Shown here in pieces: positions 38,170-50,749 of a stretch of DNA of 64,000 nt. Under the pieces are notes generated by a model. The model was not told where the DNA came from, ran no database searches, and saw only the letters and a list, made by a program, of their open reading frames with translations. The stretch is taken from positions 8,947,916-9,011,915 of the forward strand of contig JAQFVV010006220.1 in assembly GCA_028023455.1 (NCBI GenBank), read 5' to 3'. Source of the DNA: Epiperipatus broadwayi. Taxonomy: Eukaryota > Onychophora > Udeonychophora > Euonychophora > Peripatidae. The first letter of the stretch is position 1; every line of letters begins with the position of its first letter. The position numbers and the translations under genes are program-made.

Positions 38170-40450
38170 AAAGAAGAAGATCATGTATTTTATTTAAATT
38201 AATGGGCTATTTTTAAAATAAAAGACTGTGTTCGTTGGTTATTGATTTAATTTATTTAGAAATAACATATAACAATAACATAATAATTATCATCGTATAA
38301 CAGCAAATATTAAAACTGAGCATGTATTGCTTCTTTATAAGCATATGTGGTGAATCAGTATAGCCACTTTTGGTGGTATAGAATCATGATGTGTGTTCAG
38401 CAATATAACATATATGTTGGAGGAGATTACAGTGTCTTATCACACTTTTACTTTGAATATATAATCTGACAAAAGGTTTCAAAATTATCACTTTAATGTT
38501 AAAACTTTAGTCAATTTAAAAGCATATAATAAAATAGACTAATATTTATATTTAAAAATTTTAAATAGTGGTTAAGAATGTATAAGAATGTAATCTCTCT
38601 ACATCATCAATATTTACTATGCATTCACTTTCACTTATCTCTCATGTCATATCCTTAAATATCGAATATAAACTATACTACCTGGGTTTCCGCTAGAGCT
38701 ATACATCATATATGCCACATTTTTTATTCTAATAAATTTATTTAATGCATGAAATTAAAACACAAAATAAGTAACACATTATTCATATAAAGTTTATATG
38801 ACACTTAAATACTGAATATTCCTAAAATTTATAAAATAATGGTACTCTTGTCTAAAAGCAAATTTAACTAACTGTGATACTATTATCTGAATTTAATGAC
38901 TATCAATATCATCTCAATAAAATTAATCCATTGTGGAAAATCTTTATCTCCAATATAAAACATATATTTTGGAATCTCTGTAATCTATTTTAACTCTTTT
39001 GTCAGTCACACATAAAAACAAAATTTAAATCTTCAAGTGATACCTTAACAAAACAACTACGTCAATCACCTTACTACATATGTTCTTATGATGATTTAAA
39101 GAAGCTATTTCAGTTGTTTCATTTGATTAGCAATATATTATTTATTTTCTGATATGAGCAATTTCCATAATTATTTGACAAATGGCTAAAATCTTGGTAT
39201 AATAAGTACAAATTTTAATTAAATAGATGTTAAAACAATATTCCTTCAAAACTGAAGAGACACAATTTAGCAATATAATCCTTATGAATTTAGTTGGATA
39301 TTCCAGAATATCAATAAGAGTGTATTGTTTTTTCCTTTTATATTTTAATTTAGCATATATCTATTGATGTTATTGGAATGGGATGGAGACTTGATCCTGT
39401 CTTGGTCAAACCCCTAGTAATGTTCTTTACTCAGCCATCTTCATGTAGTCAATACAATATGGATTTTTTTAAAAAAAAAAATAAGACTGAGTACAGACTG
39501 CACTAACATTTTTAAAGATTTTCTCCCATTTTAAATTTACCAGTATTTATAAGTTTTGTGAGATGACATCAAATTTTTCCACAATGCATCTTGCTTTATA
39601 ATAGATTTCTGGGACATCTCCATATTATCATAAATAATCAGGTGAGATTTTAGGGTTTTCTCTCAATTGGAATGAATGTATACTTATTTTTGAAAATACA
39701 AAATAATAAAAAAATAAAATATCTTATATTAGTTTATTGTAAACAAATAAATGAAATGCATTCATTTACCTATTAATAGACTTTATTAGAGCAGTAAAAT
39801 TTTGTAGATAAATATTATTAATTCAATAAAGTTTCCTAAATATTTTTAATATCAATAATTTCATTAGGATTTGTAATTAGTTCATTTAAAAGCATTTACT
39901 TTATCTAAACATTTAATTATCTGATGTTCTCAGTGAATTACTTTGTGGTTTTCTAACAAGCATTTTTGTGAATATTATTTATACACACACACACACACAA
40001 TATACATAAATGTAATAACATTTTTATATATATTTTAATTACTAGAACTTTTGCTAATTTAATAGTTTTTTTTTTTTGAACTTGTTGTAAATATTACAAT
40101 TTAATAACGTTAACTACCTATGGTTTCACTTACTGTTTATTCAACAAATACTATTCTGTGCATACATAGTTTCTAGCCATTGCTAAAACAATTCACTAAT
40201 CATTTTTAAATTGATATAAAAAAAATTTGTTTACTGGTGCTGTTCAATTTCAATCTCATTATCTTTTATCTTTTTAATAATATTTGCATATTGACTTTAT
40301 GGTAGCTTACCCGTGATTCTAAACCTATCACATGATCTACCTATAAAATATACAATCAATAAATTTTTTTAACAGTTCTTACTTTACAGAAGTAATGCTT
40401 TAATATATATATATTACAAAAAAATCAAGTCAGATGTCACATAACATAAT
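38170..40450. other. AT-rich sequence with (AC)n
   Basis: A short (AC)n run lies at 39982-39999. No gene or repeat family was recognised elsewhere in this stretch. Confidence 0.5.
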
Positions 40451-40460
40451 TTAACAAATG

Positions 40461-40592
40461 TTATATAATGAGATCACAAATGAGCTCTTAACAAGCTTTG
40501 CAGAATGTCCCCAACTCAGTAGCAGAAACTGATCTGAGATTGAGGATATTCTGCAAAGCTTGTTAAGAGCTTATTTGCAAGCTCATTATAAT
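40461..40592. mobile_element. Foldback element (family F3)
   Basis: Arms of about 55 bases pair almost completely: ttatataatgag...gagctcttaacaagctttgc on the left with gcaaagcttgttaagagct...ctcattataa on the right, with a loop of roughly 40 bases. It carries no ORF. It is AT-flanked by TA-rich sequence, typical for MITE-like insertions. Confidence 0.7.
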
Positions 40593-40679
40593 ATATATAT
40601 ATGTTATAATGAACTGGTATCAGAGTTGTTTAATGTATATATTTAATTACATTTGAAATCTATGATTCTTCTCAGTCCA

Positions 40680-40860
40680 ATATTTATACTATCATTATGG
40701 AACAGAGTAAAGGAAGTTTATTTGGAAACTAGTGATTTGGAAAATTATTCACATAGAACAAACGCTTATGAAGAATGGTTATCCATAAGTAGTCATTAAG
40801 AAAAGCATTAATAGACAACAAAAATAGACACCAAATATTTATCAACAAATAGGTATCTAT
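40680..40860 (+). pseudogene. PLE RT fragment
   Basis: The piece aligns with 43940-44110 of the plus-strand PLE: actatcattatggaacagag, ttcacatagaacaaac, gaagaatggttatccat and gacaacaaaaatagacacc appear in the same order. It derives from the region just after the conserved LDV motif of the RT. It is an isolated internal fragment and neither end of the element is present. Confidence 0.65.
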
Positions 40861-41047
40861 TTTTTTTATGTAGAGGATAAATCAAAAATCTAAAACTTAT
40901 CATGTTTTCATCATCCAACAATTGGGATGCATGTCTGGAGAATATTCCTCTATGAAGACTGCTAAAGAAGTCTATCCCTGCAATAATCTATTTAAAGACT
41001 CATATTTTCTTTTACAATGTAAAATTTAAATGGTTTTATAAATTATC

Positions 41048-41417
41048 TTATTACGATAGAATGACAGCCTGTTAAGCTAAATTGCGCAGATGCTGTGAGA
41101 ATGTTGTTAATAAATGAATACCTTCGAACAACCACATGATATATTATTACGATAGAATGACAGCCTGTTAAGCTAAATTGCGCAGATGCTGTGAGAATGT
41201 TGTTAATAAATGAATACCTTCGAACAACCACATGATGCCTGTTAAGCTAAATTGCGCAGATGCTGTGAGAATGTTGTTAATAAATGAATACCTTCGAACA
41301 ACCACATGATATATAATATCATGTGGTCATGTGGTTGTTCGAAGGTATTCATTTATTAACAACATTCTCACAGCATCTGCACAATTTAGCTTAACAGGTT
41401 GTCATTCTATCGTAATT
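41048..41417. repeat. Three tandem units plus inverted copy (family F4)
   Basis: Units start at about 41048, 41144 and 41237 (the last shortened at its start). They are almost identical over ccgttaag-like cctgttaagctaaattgc...caaccacatgat. A reversed copy follows at about 41319-41417. The period is 96 and then 74 bases, the third unit having lost its first 22. The near identity points to recent duplication of one arm of a foldback element. An apparent minus-strand ORF at 41043-41231 only reflects the repeat. Confidence 0.8.
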
Positions 41418-41934
41418 ATAATCGCACGCAAGACGTTATAAAATAAATGCTTATTCATAAATTATCTTATATAAACTGTGTAAAAAATAACTGAGTATGT
41501 GGTCAGATCATTGTTATATTATAATATCAAGTTCATAATAACTTTTTAGATTTTTTTTGATATCTATGAATTATGGGATAATAGAATTCACATGTTTATA
41601 TTAAAGAAAACATAATTTCTCAAAGCTCTACATGATTGTATAATGTTATGTGAATAGGTTTATTTATGTTTATTTACTGAGTTAACTACTAATGATTGGT
41701 TTCTGGTTATTTTGAGAGAAGTACATAATGGATAATATTATATACAAGAATAATGCATATTGCTTCTTATCTTTTTCCTTTTACATATTAAATTTAAAGA
41801 ATTAAAATAAATCCTATAATATGTTGGACTATTTTCATTATCTATCAATAAATGTTAATGTATAAAAATTTTTAAATTTTATTTAAACATTAAAAATACA
41901 AATAAGGTTAATGATAACATGCAAATAACCAAGG

Positions 41935-42085
41935 CAGGTTAATAATAACACAACATTTTGAGTGTTTCTGACCTAACCAATGATAGTATTAGCATAGGAG
42001 TTGAACTCACACTCATTAAATTCTTGAATGTCAAACTTAAGACAAATACTCTACCAACTGAGTTATTCAGTCAAAGGCAACAAAC
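41935..42085 (-). repeat. SINE-A-like terminal module of the left PLE
   Basis: On the minus strand a tRNA-like head (A-box-like cagttggtagagtat and B-box-like gagttcaactcc) is followed by the aatactatcattggttaggtcagaaacac block. The hammerhead stem II has been deleted, leaving aaaatgttgtgttatta. The module directly follows the 3' end of the minus-strand PLE (from 42100 upward), exactly as in the right copy at 44650. Confidence 0.65.
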
Positions 42086-42089
42086 AGTA

Positions 42090-43060
42090 GACATTTTATA
42101 TATTTATATAAGAGGGTTGGTCCAAATCCTCCTAAGTCTTTCAATGCTTTTTAAATTTAATTTTTCTAACAGCAAAGCTAATAAGAAGTTTCAATACTTT
42201 GTTTACTGCCACACTGGGTTGACTTATTGGATTATTTGCCATAGTCATATGAGCAGCTTCCTTGAATTTTCTTTTTTTTTTTTGTATCTTTTCTTCTCTC
42301 TCTAATATATTTGTATTTTATTAATTAAACATATGGTCATTAGTACATACATGTCCTGCTACTATAGACTTATCTGTTTTTTTCTTTTTAATCATTAGTT
42401 TGTGTTTTTTTAATTTCTGTTCAACAGGGCAACAGGTCTCACCAATATACATCCTTTCACACTCACATGGTATTTCATAGATGCAATTTTTGTTCTTCAG
42501 CATTTCCAGTTTAGGCTTGGTAGAAGTAAGAATTTTTCAAAGTTTAGCTTTGGACAGCTGTTCTAATATTTCTATTGACTGCAATTGACATTAATTAATA
42601 TGCTCTTTCTGCTATGAATGGATACATTATAGTACCAATAAACGTTTTTTTCTTTTGGTATTTTTTTTGTTGAATATTAAAAGTTTTCTTGATGACCACT
42701 GATGGATGAAAATTCTTTATGAGAGTTTGTTCTATGCGAATAATTTTCAAAATCACTGGTTTCCAAACAAACTTCTTTTGCTCTGTTCTATAGTGATAGT
42801 ATAATACCATGTTTAGTGCTTCTTGCGTGATTGGATGTATATGCCAAGTACTTTCCAGGGGGTGTTGCATTCCTATATACTGTCATTTTAATTTTTCCCT
42901 GAGGGAATCTTATCACAAGAACATCTATAAATGACAATTTTTGTTCTCATTCTAATTTGATTGTGAATTTAATTGAAGGAGATATGTTGTTGATATGCAT
43001 TCAGAATGACTATAATTGCATCTCACAATGCTGCCATATTCACAAATGTATCAACAGAAT
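42090..43060 (-). pseudogene. Penelope-like element, left copy (RT and GIY-YIG remnant)
   Basis: On the minus strand this shows the late palm and C-terminal half of a PLE protein. Near 43050-42960 lie a remnant of the catalytic region and ISPSIKFTIKLE. LSFIDVLVIRFPQGKIKM (about 42945-42890) is the PLE LDV motif, followed by the thumb region. The open piece at 42503-42321 carries the GIY-YIG endonuclease motif CIYEIPCECERMYIGETCC. Stops and frameshifts separate the parts. This copy is opposed, 5' to 5', to the right copy at 43100-44640, so the pair is head to head. The GIY-YIG domain is better kept here than in the right copy. Confidence 0.75.
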
Positions 43061-43099
43061 TATCCTGAAAAGTTAAAAGAACACTAAAAATATCAAAAC

Positions 43100-44645
43100 C
43101 AAAAATCAAACATTTCATGTGATGAGAGGAAAGCTATCAAATATCTCAAACAGTATACATATATAGTCATTCTTCTTGTTGACAAAGATAATATTACAGT
43201 TGTAATGTAAAAAGACAATGTTCCATTAAAGTCTATTGTTCATTCTAAAAATTCACCATGACAAAATTTGTCACAATTTCATCTTAAAGTTCTTAGTCCA
43301 TTGGCATGTACAATATAATCCTTCATTGTGAATTTTAAGCATATTATAGAATTAGTCAGGGACATGAAAATGGAAAGAACTGACATATTAGTAAACTTTG
43401 ACATGAAAGTCTATTTACAAATGTTAGGAATTGTCTATTATATGGAAAAGGTTATATAATGACAATAGTTCACAAACTGGAACAACTCTACCTATTGATA
43501 TTATAATAGAATTATTAATGTTCTGCATACAACAACATACTTTCCATATAACTTGGAATTCTTTCAACAAAATGAAAGGATGGCCATGAAATAATTATTG
43601 TATCCTTGCTGAACAACATTTGCATGGAAAAACTTAAAATTGTAGCCATAAATACTATTCCATGTCCATCTAAAGACTGACTTTACTATATTGATAATAC
43701 ATTTATGGCATGGCTGCATGCTAATGTGTAATTGCATTCATTATGGATGCATTTCAACAACATCATACCTCCTTTAATTAATTTCACAATGGAATCAGAA
43801 TAAGAAACAAAATTCTTATTCTAAGATGTTCTTGTGATAAAACTCCCTCAGGGAAAAGTAAAAACAATAATGTATTGGAAAGCAACATACATTGGCAAGT
43901 ACTTTTTTATATATGCAATAATACCAGAAGCACTAAACATGAAATTATACTGGTACTATGAAACAGAACATAGAAAGTTTGTTCAGAAACCAGTAATTAG
44001 AAAATGAAAAGATTCACATAGAATAAACTCTCATGAAGAATGGTTATCCATCAGTAGTCAGCAAGAAAACCTTTGATAGACAACAAAAAGAGATACCAAA
44101 AAACAATTATTGGTACTGTAGAGTATCCATACATGCTAGAAATGGCAGACAAATTAATAAAAATCTGCAATCAATATAACATTAAACAGCTTTCCAATGC
44201 CACATGACCCTTTGAGGAATTCTTGCTTCTAGCAAGCCTAAACTAAAAAATGAGACCTGATGCACTGTTAAACAATGATTGAAAGAGTACAAACTAATAG
44301 TTAAAAAAATAAAAACAGATGTAACTCCAGTAGCAGACCATATGTGTACTCATGACCATATGTTTAATTGAGAAAATACAAAATTATTGGATAGAAAGGA
44401 AAAGGTGCAAAGAAAAAAATTCAAGGAAGATGTTCATATGACAATGGTAAATAATCCAAAAATTTGACTCAGTATGGCAATACATAATGTATGGAAACTT
44501 CTAATTGACCTTGATCTTAGAAAAAAATAATAAAAAAAAATTGAAGGATTCATGAGAATTTAAACAGAAAAAAAATTCAGGAGGATTTGAATCAACCCTC
44601 ATACATAAATATATGAAATTTCTATTATCTGTTACCTTTGTCAAA
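43100..44645 (+). pseudogene. Penelope-like element, right copy (RT remnant)
   Basis: Plus-strand fragments follow the order of a PLE RT: AIKYLKQYTYIVILLVDKD (about 43130-43190, the N-terminal DKG block), ILVNFDMKVYL (about 43390-43425), TTYFPYNLEFFQQNERMAMK (about 43530-43590), the catalytic box YIDNTF (43687-43704, matching YxDD), INFTMESE (about 43777-43800), DVLVIKLPQGK (43826-43858) and the C-terminal ADKLIKICNQYNIK (about 44150-44190). The GIY-YIG part is mostly deleted, leaving CTHDHMFN near 44347-44370. There are many stops. At 44650 it runs directly into a tRNA-like/SINE A module. Confidence 0.78.
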
Positions 44646-44965
44646 ATAGCTGTTGGTTAGAGTATTTGCTTAAATTTGATATTTGAGAATCTAAAGATGT
44701 GAGTTCAACTCCTCTGCTAATACTGTCACTGGTCAAGCCAGAAACACCTGAAGAAGAGTGCAGAATAATACTATTCTAAATGTTGTGTCATTACTAACCT
44801 GTGTTGTCTAATTGTGTGTTATTACTATCAAATTGTTTGTATTTGAAAAGGTTAAATAAAGTTGAAAATTTTGTATACATTCAACATTTACTGATAGATG
44901 ATGGAAATAGTCCAACATATTATCACATCCAATACACCATTCTCACAAACTTTCAGGCAAATATT
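44646..44965 (+). repeat. SINE-A-like terminal module of the right PLE
   Basis: The tRNA-like head (tgttggttagagtatt and gagttcaactcc, 44651-44712) is followed by the block aatactgtcactggtca, a CTGAAGA core (44748-44754) and the common tail with aaataaagttgaaaatttt and gatggaaatagtcca (about 44899-44913), ending near ttcaggca. Its junction with the PLE has the same sequence as in the left copy. Elsewhere in the window the module occurs without PLE coding sequence. Confidence 0.72.
44744..44788 (+). ncRNA. Hammerhead-like motif of the SINE/PLE module
   Basis: CTGAAGA (44748-44754) is preceded by ACAC, which pairs with GTGT (44785-44788) as a four-pair helix I. The middle can form a stem II (aga...tct). 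AATGTT follows in the place of the A15.1-helix III-U16.1-H17 segment. One core G is changed (TAA instead of GAA), so this copy should be inactive. Confidence 0.4.
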
Positions 44966-44969
44966 AAAA

Positions 44970-47225
44970 TAAATCCATACAGTAAATTTTCAACTATAAG
45001 CTTTTTCTAGATGACAAGAGTGATCTCATAAGAATACACTGCCAAATTTTAGCATTATATGAATAAGTATTTATTCATAAATATTCATAATATCAAGACA
45101 TATAAAATAACTAGTAGCATGCTCAAAATGTCATGTGATGTTTGGTCAATAAAAGTGGTAGTTTGATCTTCAATTCAGAAACTTTTAGTTCTGTTTCATT
45201 ATTCTACCATTTCACTAAATCACAGCAGTAAAGTGTTTGTCAAAGATATCACAGTATTAATTACTGTGTAAAACCTCTGTTATGAGGGCCTTTTATTTAT
45301 TTTATCTGATTCTAAATCAAGAAATCCAGATACATTTTCTGTCTGATGTAAAAAAGTTGATTTCTATCATTCTTGCTATTGTTAGTAGGCATTTCAGGAG
45401 ATATGAGAAAAGTAAGAATTGAATTGAAGGGTTTTGAGTAATATGTGATTGTCATATTGAAAGTATATAAAAAATCTGAAAGAACTGCTTTTCCATTCTA
45501 CATGATGTTTATCATTATATGTGTAAATTGAAAATTGGCATCAGAATCTTTCACAATAATTATGCATTTTATACCTAGTAGTGCAGAGTTTACTCAGTAA
45601 CACTTGTACAAAAATATTTGTCATTATTAATGTTACTTTAGTGATAGAAAATTTTAATTATTGTATTTTATTTCATAAGAACAATAGTTTAATTTCTCTA
45701 AATCATACCACATGCTCAGGTAATCAATGACACTAGGTGATAATATATCCAAATACATTTATTACTCTTTTGTTAATCGCTATTTCAATAGAATATCAGT
45801 CACCTGTCTAGTAACTATCTTTAACTCTTTTACACTATTCAGACTAATAACTTAAAATTCAAAAATGTGAAGGTGGTCCAACTAATGTGGAAATTTAGTT
45901 TAATACTACCAATTACTTTCCTCTGATTATTCAAGTTTATCATAGATCATTCTCCAATATAATGAATAGTAGATTTTATTACTACTCACAGCACCAGATA
46001 TTAATTGTAACCAGAGAAATACATGTGATGTGCTATTTGGTGTATGTATATTGTTAAAAGGAAGTTGCCTTGACAACAGTTTGAAATTGTTGATTGTTAT
46101 TGATATTGGGGTTTTCTAAGTGTTAACTGGCTTTTAATAATTATATATACACATTAGTCCATGATTTATTACTCTTATATTTCAAATATTTATTTACAGA
46201 TTTTAAGTAACTCCTAAGATGTATTTAGTTTAATAATCTTTTTTAAAGTTACAAGACTCTTCCAAATGTTTTTTATTATTGTTCCACATTTATCTAATGT
46301 AGGATACATTAATTTATTTTATGAGCATTGCATTTCCTGCATACACTCCTCCTTGATAACTGGATATTTGAAGTATGAGAGTGATAAATTGTGCATGACT
46401 GAAAAAAGTAAAACATTTAATAAGATCATAAATATTTTAATAATACCAAAGACGAATTTGCTTTTTATTAAAATTAAAATTTAAAAAAGGAACAATTTTT
46501 GACCAAACAAGAGTTGAACAATAGTAGTCATTTTTGTAATATTAAAATATGATAGTTTTCAATAAGTGCAAATTATTGTATTGTATATGTTTATGTATGA
46601 CAATACACACATAACACATACATAAACATAATAAAAATATGTTTGTATGTAAAAACACATTAATTTCATTATAAATTATAAACATAAATAAATGTACAAG
46701 TACAAAATTATATTAACTTATATATAATAAACCATAAGCAATTATAAAAATTGTCATTTAATAAAACCGTAAGCAATATTAAATATATAGCTTTAATGTA
46801 TTTTCAATGCAAGCTATTTTTTTCAAAGACAAATGTTATATGCTAAACAAATTACAGGAAATAAATGCTTCTTATTTAAACTGGGTATGTTTCAAAATGC
46901 ACTCAACTGAAAATTATTAGATTTCCTGCTTATTACTGAACATATGCAATTAAAGTTAGAAGCTTTTATTTTCTACAGTGTGTTTAGTGTATATCTTTTA
47001 CTTTTGAAAGAGTGCTTTGCATTAAAATTATTTAAAGTTATTATATTTAATATTGTTTATGATTTCTCCATTTAAATAGTATTTTTAAAAAGCATATATT
47101 TTATTATGGAATTTTTTATAATTACTAATTTGTGTATACAAATATATTAATGATAAAGTAATTTTTAACATAAACATTTAGTTTTTGTAACTTTAAAACA
47201 ATTACATTATTAACTATTAATAAAA
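44970..47225. other. AT-rich sequence; half copy of hairpin F2 at 46048-46130
   Basis: The only recognised item is a half copy of the F2 hairpin element with its flank, compared with 37058-37140. The remainder is AT-rich with no recognised domain in its small ORFs (44801, 46266). Confidence 0.5.
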
Positions 47226-47234
47226 AAAATTATC

Positions 47235-47370
47235 CAATGGCTTTATTGTTTGGGAGTTTAAACGAAATCTGAGCATCAGAATTGCCAGAGCTGGAATTGA
47301 ATTGAGGACTTTGTATTCCAGAGTTTAACATTCTACCACTGCACTATATCACACAAGGCATAATTATTAA
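47235..47370 (-). repeat. tRNA-like SINE (family D), copy 1
   Basis: On the minus strand, atagtgcagtggtagaatgt gives an A-box-like block and tcaattcaattccagctct a B-box-like block with tRNA spacing. A second copy is at 58665-58745. The head resembles a tRNA with a gtggtagaatg D arm, as in tRNA-Gly, but it is too diverged to name safely. Confidence 0.5.
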
Positions 47371-47393
47371 TAATTAACAATGCCATTGTTTTC

Positions 47394-47517
47394 CTGAATG
47401 TTTGTGATGATGGTGTTTAGTTGTATTTATATATTGGACTATTTCCATAATCTAATATGAGTATTGAATGTCTTTAGAAAAATTTAACTTTATTTAAATA
47501 TTCCAAATATATTCAAT
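47394..47517 (-). repeat. SINE A tail fragment
   Basis: The minus strand reads tggaatatttaaataaagttaa, then gatggaaatagtcca-type tail (here attatggaaatagtcca) and caccatcatcacaaacattcagg. It is the 3' part of family A without the tRNA-like head, as expected from 5' truncation. Confidence 0.75.
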
Positions 47518-47559
47518 TATTAGTAATAGTGGCTGAAAACAGGAATTTTCTTTTAACTG

Positions 47560-50500
47560 AAAGGAGACCCTTTGATTCCTCTTGGAGGCCTTAAAGGAAC
47601 TGAGCAGGGCAAATTCTTAATGTCCACTCCATACGTTCTTGTAGTTGCAGCTGTTATTATTATGTGATTATTCATATAGTATACAGACATGGGTGGGCTG
47701 CTCACCAACATGTATTAGCCAGCATAGTGAGTTTATTGGCTTTTTACCTCTGAGTTTAAGACCAAGAAACACCATGGTCTTTCTTCTCAGTGCCTGATAA
47801 GGCAGAATGAATGTTTGTGTAAATGATAAATATTTTTCCAATACATATACAATTATGGCAGAAACAAATAAAGCATGGCCCTTATTCCCAGGAGATTGTA
47901 AAGTCACCAACCAAGGCAGCAGTTGGTGGCCGAAGGTGGAGGGTGCTAAGAATCCCCTGATTGCAGACCCAGGCTGCCATTTGATGACGACTTTTTATTT
48001 AGGTACTTACAACTGCAGATCACTTTCAAGAAAAGAAAGATTGCAAGAATTAGAAAAAGAACTCTCTTATATTAAATGGGACATTATTGGACTTTGTGAA
48101 GTTAGAAGAAAAGGTGAAGAAACAATTGATTTAAAAAGTGGACATATACTCTATTTCAAAGACACAAATATTGGAAATACAAGTGGAGTAGGATTCTTTA
48201 TAAATAAAAAGCAGATACCAAATGCAGTTAATTCAGGTTTATGCCCCAACAAGTTCTCTTAGTGATGAAGTAGTAGAAGATTTTTATATGGATGTACAAA
48301 AGGCTTTTGATTAGAGTAAACAACATTTAAAATTGTCATGCCAGACTTTAATGCTAGAATTGGTAAACAAATGAGAGATGAAAGTGCTGTAGGTAATTTT
48401 GGTTATGGTAATAAAAATGAAAGAGGACATAGACTTGTTGAGTTTGCAGAAAAAGAAAAACTTTATGTTATGAATTCTTTTTTTGAGAAAAATGTTAAAA
48501 GGAAATGGACATGGAAGCATCCAAATGAAGGTACAGCAGAATTGGATTATATTTTGACTAACAGGAAATACTTATTTCAAGATTGTAATGTTCTTAATAA
48601 ATTTAATACAGGAAGTGATCATCAATTAGTAAGGTGTAAGATACGTGTTAATGTAAAACTAAAGAGACAAAAATTATTAAGAAAAACAATATTTACAGTT
48701 GATATTCCTAGTCTTCAGAAACATTCTAATGAATTTAAATTAGAACTTACAAATCGATTTCAAGTATTAGTAGATTTTGGACATGATTCAGCTTTGAATG
48801 AAATTAATATGAAAATAACTGATACAATTTTAAAAACTGCAACAAAGATAGCTGGTAGAAAATAGCAGCAATTGACCAATAAAATTTCTACTGACACTAG
48901 AGAATTTATGAAGAAAAGAAGAAATATGAAAATATACAAAAATGATGCATTAAAAAGAATTGAATATTTTGAATTTTGTAAAATGGTGCGGAAAAGAGTT
49001 GAAAATGATATAAGAAAGTATAACTGTGAACTAGTAAGGAAAGCTGTAGAAGAAAATAAAAGTCTTAAGAATGTAAAACAACATTTTGGTATTGATAGGA
49101 AATGTATATCTGCAATAAAAAAAAGATGGAATTATTATTAGAAAGAGAGATGACATTATGAAATTGATAGAAGATTTTTATCAAGAATTATATAGTAATA
49201 AAGACCAAGTACCTCCTATATCTATTACATCTTCTGAATTGCCCAGAATTTTAAATGAAGAAGTTAGACATGCAATTAAATGTATGAAAAAAGAAAAGGC
49301 TCCAGGTAATGATGGAATTATAATTGATATATTAAAAGAAGCAGGTGAAGAAATAGAAATTTTTTTAGCACAGTTATATACCAACTGTCTAAATGATAAA
49401 GATGTACCGAATGATTGGAAGAATGCAGTAATAATATTAATATTTAAAAAAGGTGATAAAGAAGATATTAGAAATTACAGACCTATCAGCCTTTTATCAG
49501 TTTTATATAAAAATTTTACCAAGATAATTACAACTCGTCTACAGAGAACATTGGATTTCTACCAACAAAGAGAACAAGCTGGATTTAAAAGTGGTTTTAA
49601 TACAGTAGATCACATCCAGGTATTGAGAGAAGTTATAGAAAGGACAAATGAATATAAGTTGTCATTATGTTTTGGATTTGTAGATTATGAAAAGGCATTT
49701 GATTCTATAAACATTTCTTCAGTAATTAAGCATTGGATCATCAAGGTATAGATCCAAGATATTGTCATATTTTAAAGAATATTTATAAAAATGCAACAGC
49801 AACAATTAGATTACATAATGATACTGGGAAAGTCAGCATTGAGAAAGGTGTAAGACAAGGTGACTCCATATCTCCAAAACTTTTTACAGCAGTGCTACAA
49901 GAAGTATTTTGTGGATTAAAATGGGAAACTAAAGGAGTAAAAGTAAATGGAGATTATTTAAGTCACTTAGATTTCGCAGATGATGTAGTTGTTTTTGCAA
50001 ATAATGCTTTGAAGCTGCAGGAAATGTTGCAGGAGTTATCAGATGAGGGTAAGAAAGTAGGAATAAAGATAAATGTTAAAAAGACTAAAGTAATGTTTAA
50101 TTGATTTGTTCAAAATATGAAAATAAAGATTGATTATGATGAATTAGAAGTTAACAGTTACAAATACCTTGGTCAGATTATTAATACAGATGGAAACATA
50201 ATGGAGGAAATTAATCATAGAATTAAACTTGGTTAGAGTGCTTTTGGTAGAAATAATTTGATACTAAAAGGAAATATGCCTATGTGTTTGAAAAGGAAGG
50301 TTTTTAACAAATGTGCTTTACCAGTTCTTACTTATGGATCTGAGACTTGGACACTTACTAGAAGAGCAATACAGAGACTTCAGACCACTCAAAGAAGTAT
50401 GGAGAGATGTATGTTGGTAGTAACAAGAAGAGATCGTAAACGCAATGTATGGGTAAGTGAACAAACAGATGTTACTGACCTCACTGAAAAAATTAGAAGA

Positions 50501-50745
50501 TTGAAGTGGTGTTGTGCTGGACATATTGCTAAAAGAGATGATAATGGCCAATTGAAAATTTTAAACTGGATTTCAAGGGATTGTAAAAGACCCAGAAAGA
50601 GACCACATGTGAGATGGATGGATGAAATAAGAAAGTGGGCAGGGGTGATGTGGAGAAGAGAAGCTAAAGATCAGAGAAGATGGATTAAACTTGGAGAGAC
50701 CTTCAACCTGCAGTGGATTGATAATGGTTGATAATGATGATGATT
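47560..50745 (+). pseudogene. RTE-clade non-LTR retrotransposon, nearly full length, inactive
   Basis: The element encodes endonuclease plus RT in one frame order. Endonuclease: LGTYNCRSLSRKERLQELE and IKWDIIGLCEVRRKGE (48000-48120), GVGFFINKK, then a deletion of some tens of residues and a frameshift near 48260-48340, MPDFNARIG and GSDHQLV (about 48612). RT: ENDGI-type PGNDGIIIDIL (about 49305), YRPISLLS, DYEKAFDS (about 49685), VRQGDSISPKLF (about 49850) and the catalytic FADDVVVF (about 49972-49995). C-terminus: YGSETWTLTRRAIQRLQTTQ (50330-50390) and WMDEIRKWAG. Stops or frameshifts lie near 48263, 48863, 49139, 49740, 50102 and 50235. The 3' end has short gataatgatgatgat repeats typical of RTE. 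The leader (47560-47800) is comparatively GC-rich. It is the youngest-looking autonomous element in the window but cannot make a complete protein. Confidence 0.88.
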
Positions 50746-50749
50746 AGTA

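Noticed and set aside
41043-41231. Minus-strand ORF of 62 codons with an internally repeated peptide
   Set aside because: The peptide repeat only mirrors the 96-base tandem DNA repeat; the period is a multiple of three by chance and there is no domain.
41048-41417. CRISPR-like array
   Set aside because: Units follow each other without unique spacers, the repeats are too long and the context is eukaryotic.
47668-47910. Minus-strand ORF of 80 codons
   Set aside because: It lies antisense over the leader and start of the plus-strand RTE element and is a shadow.
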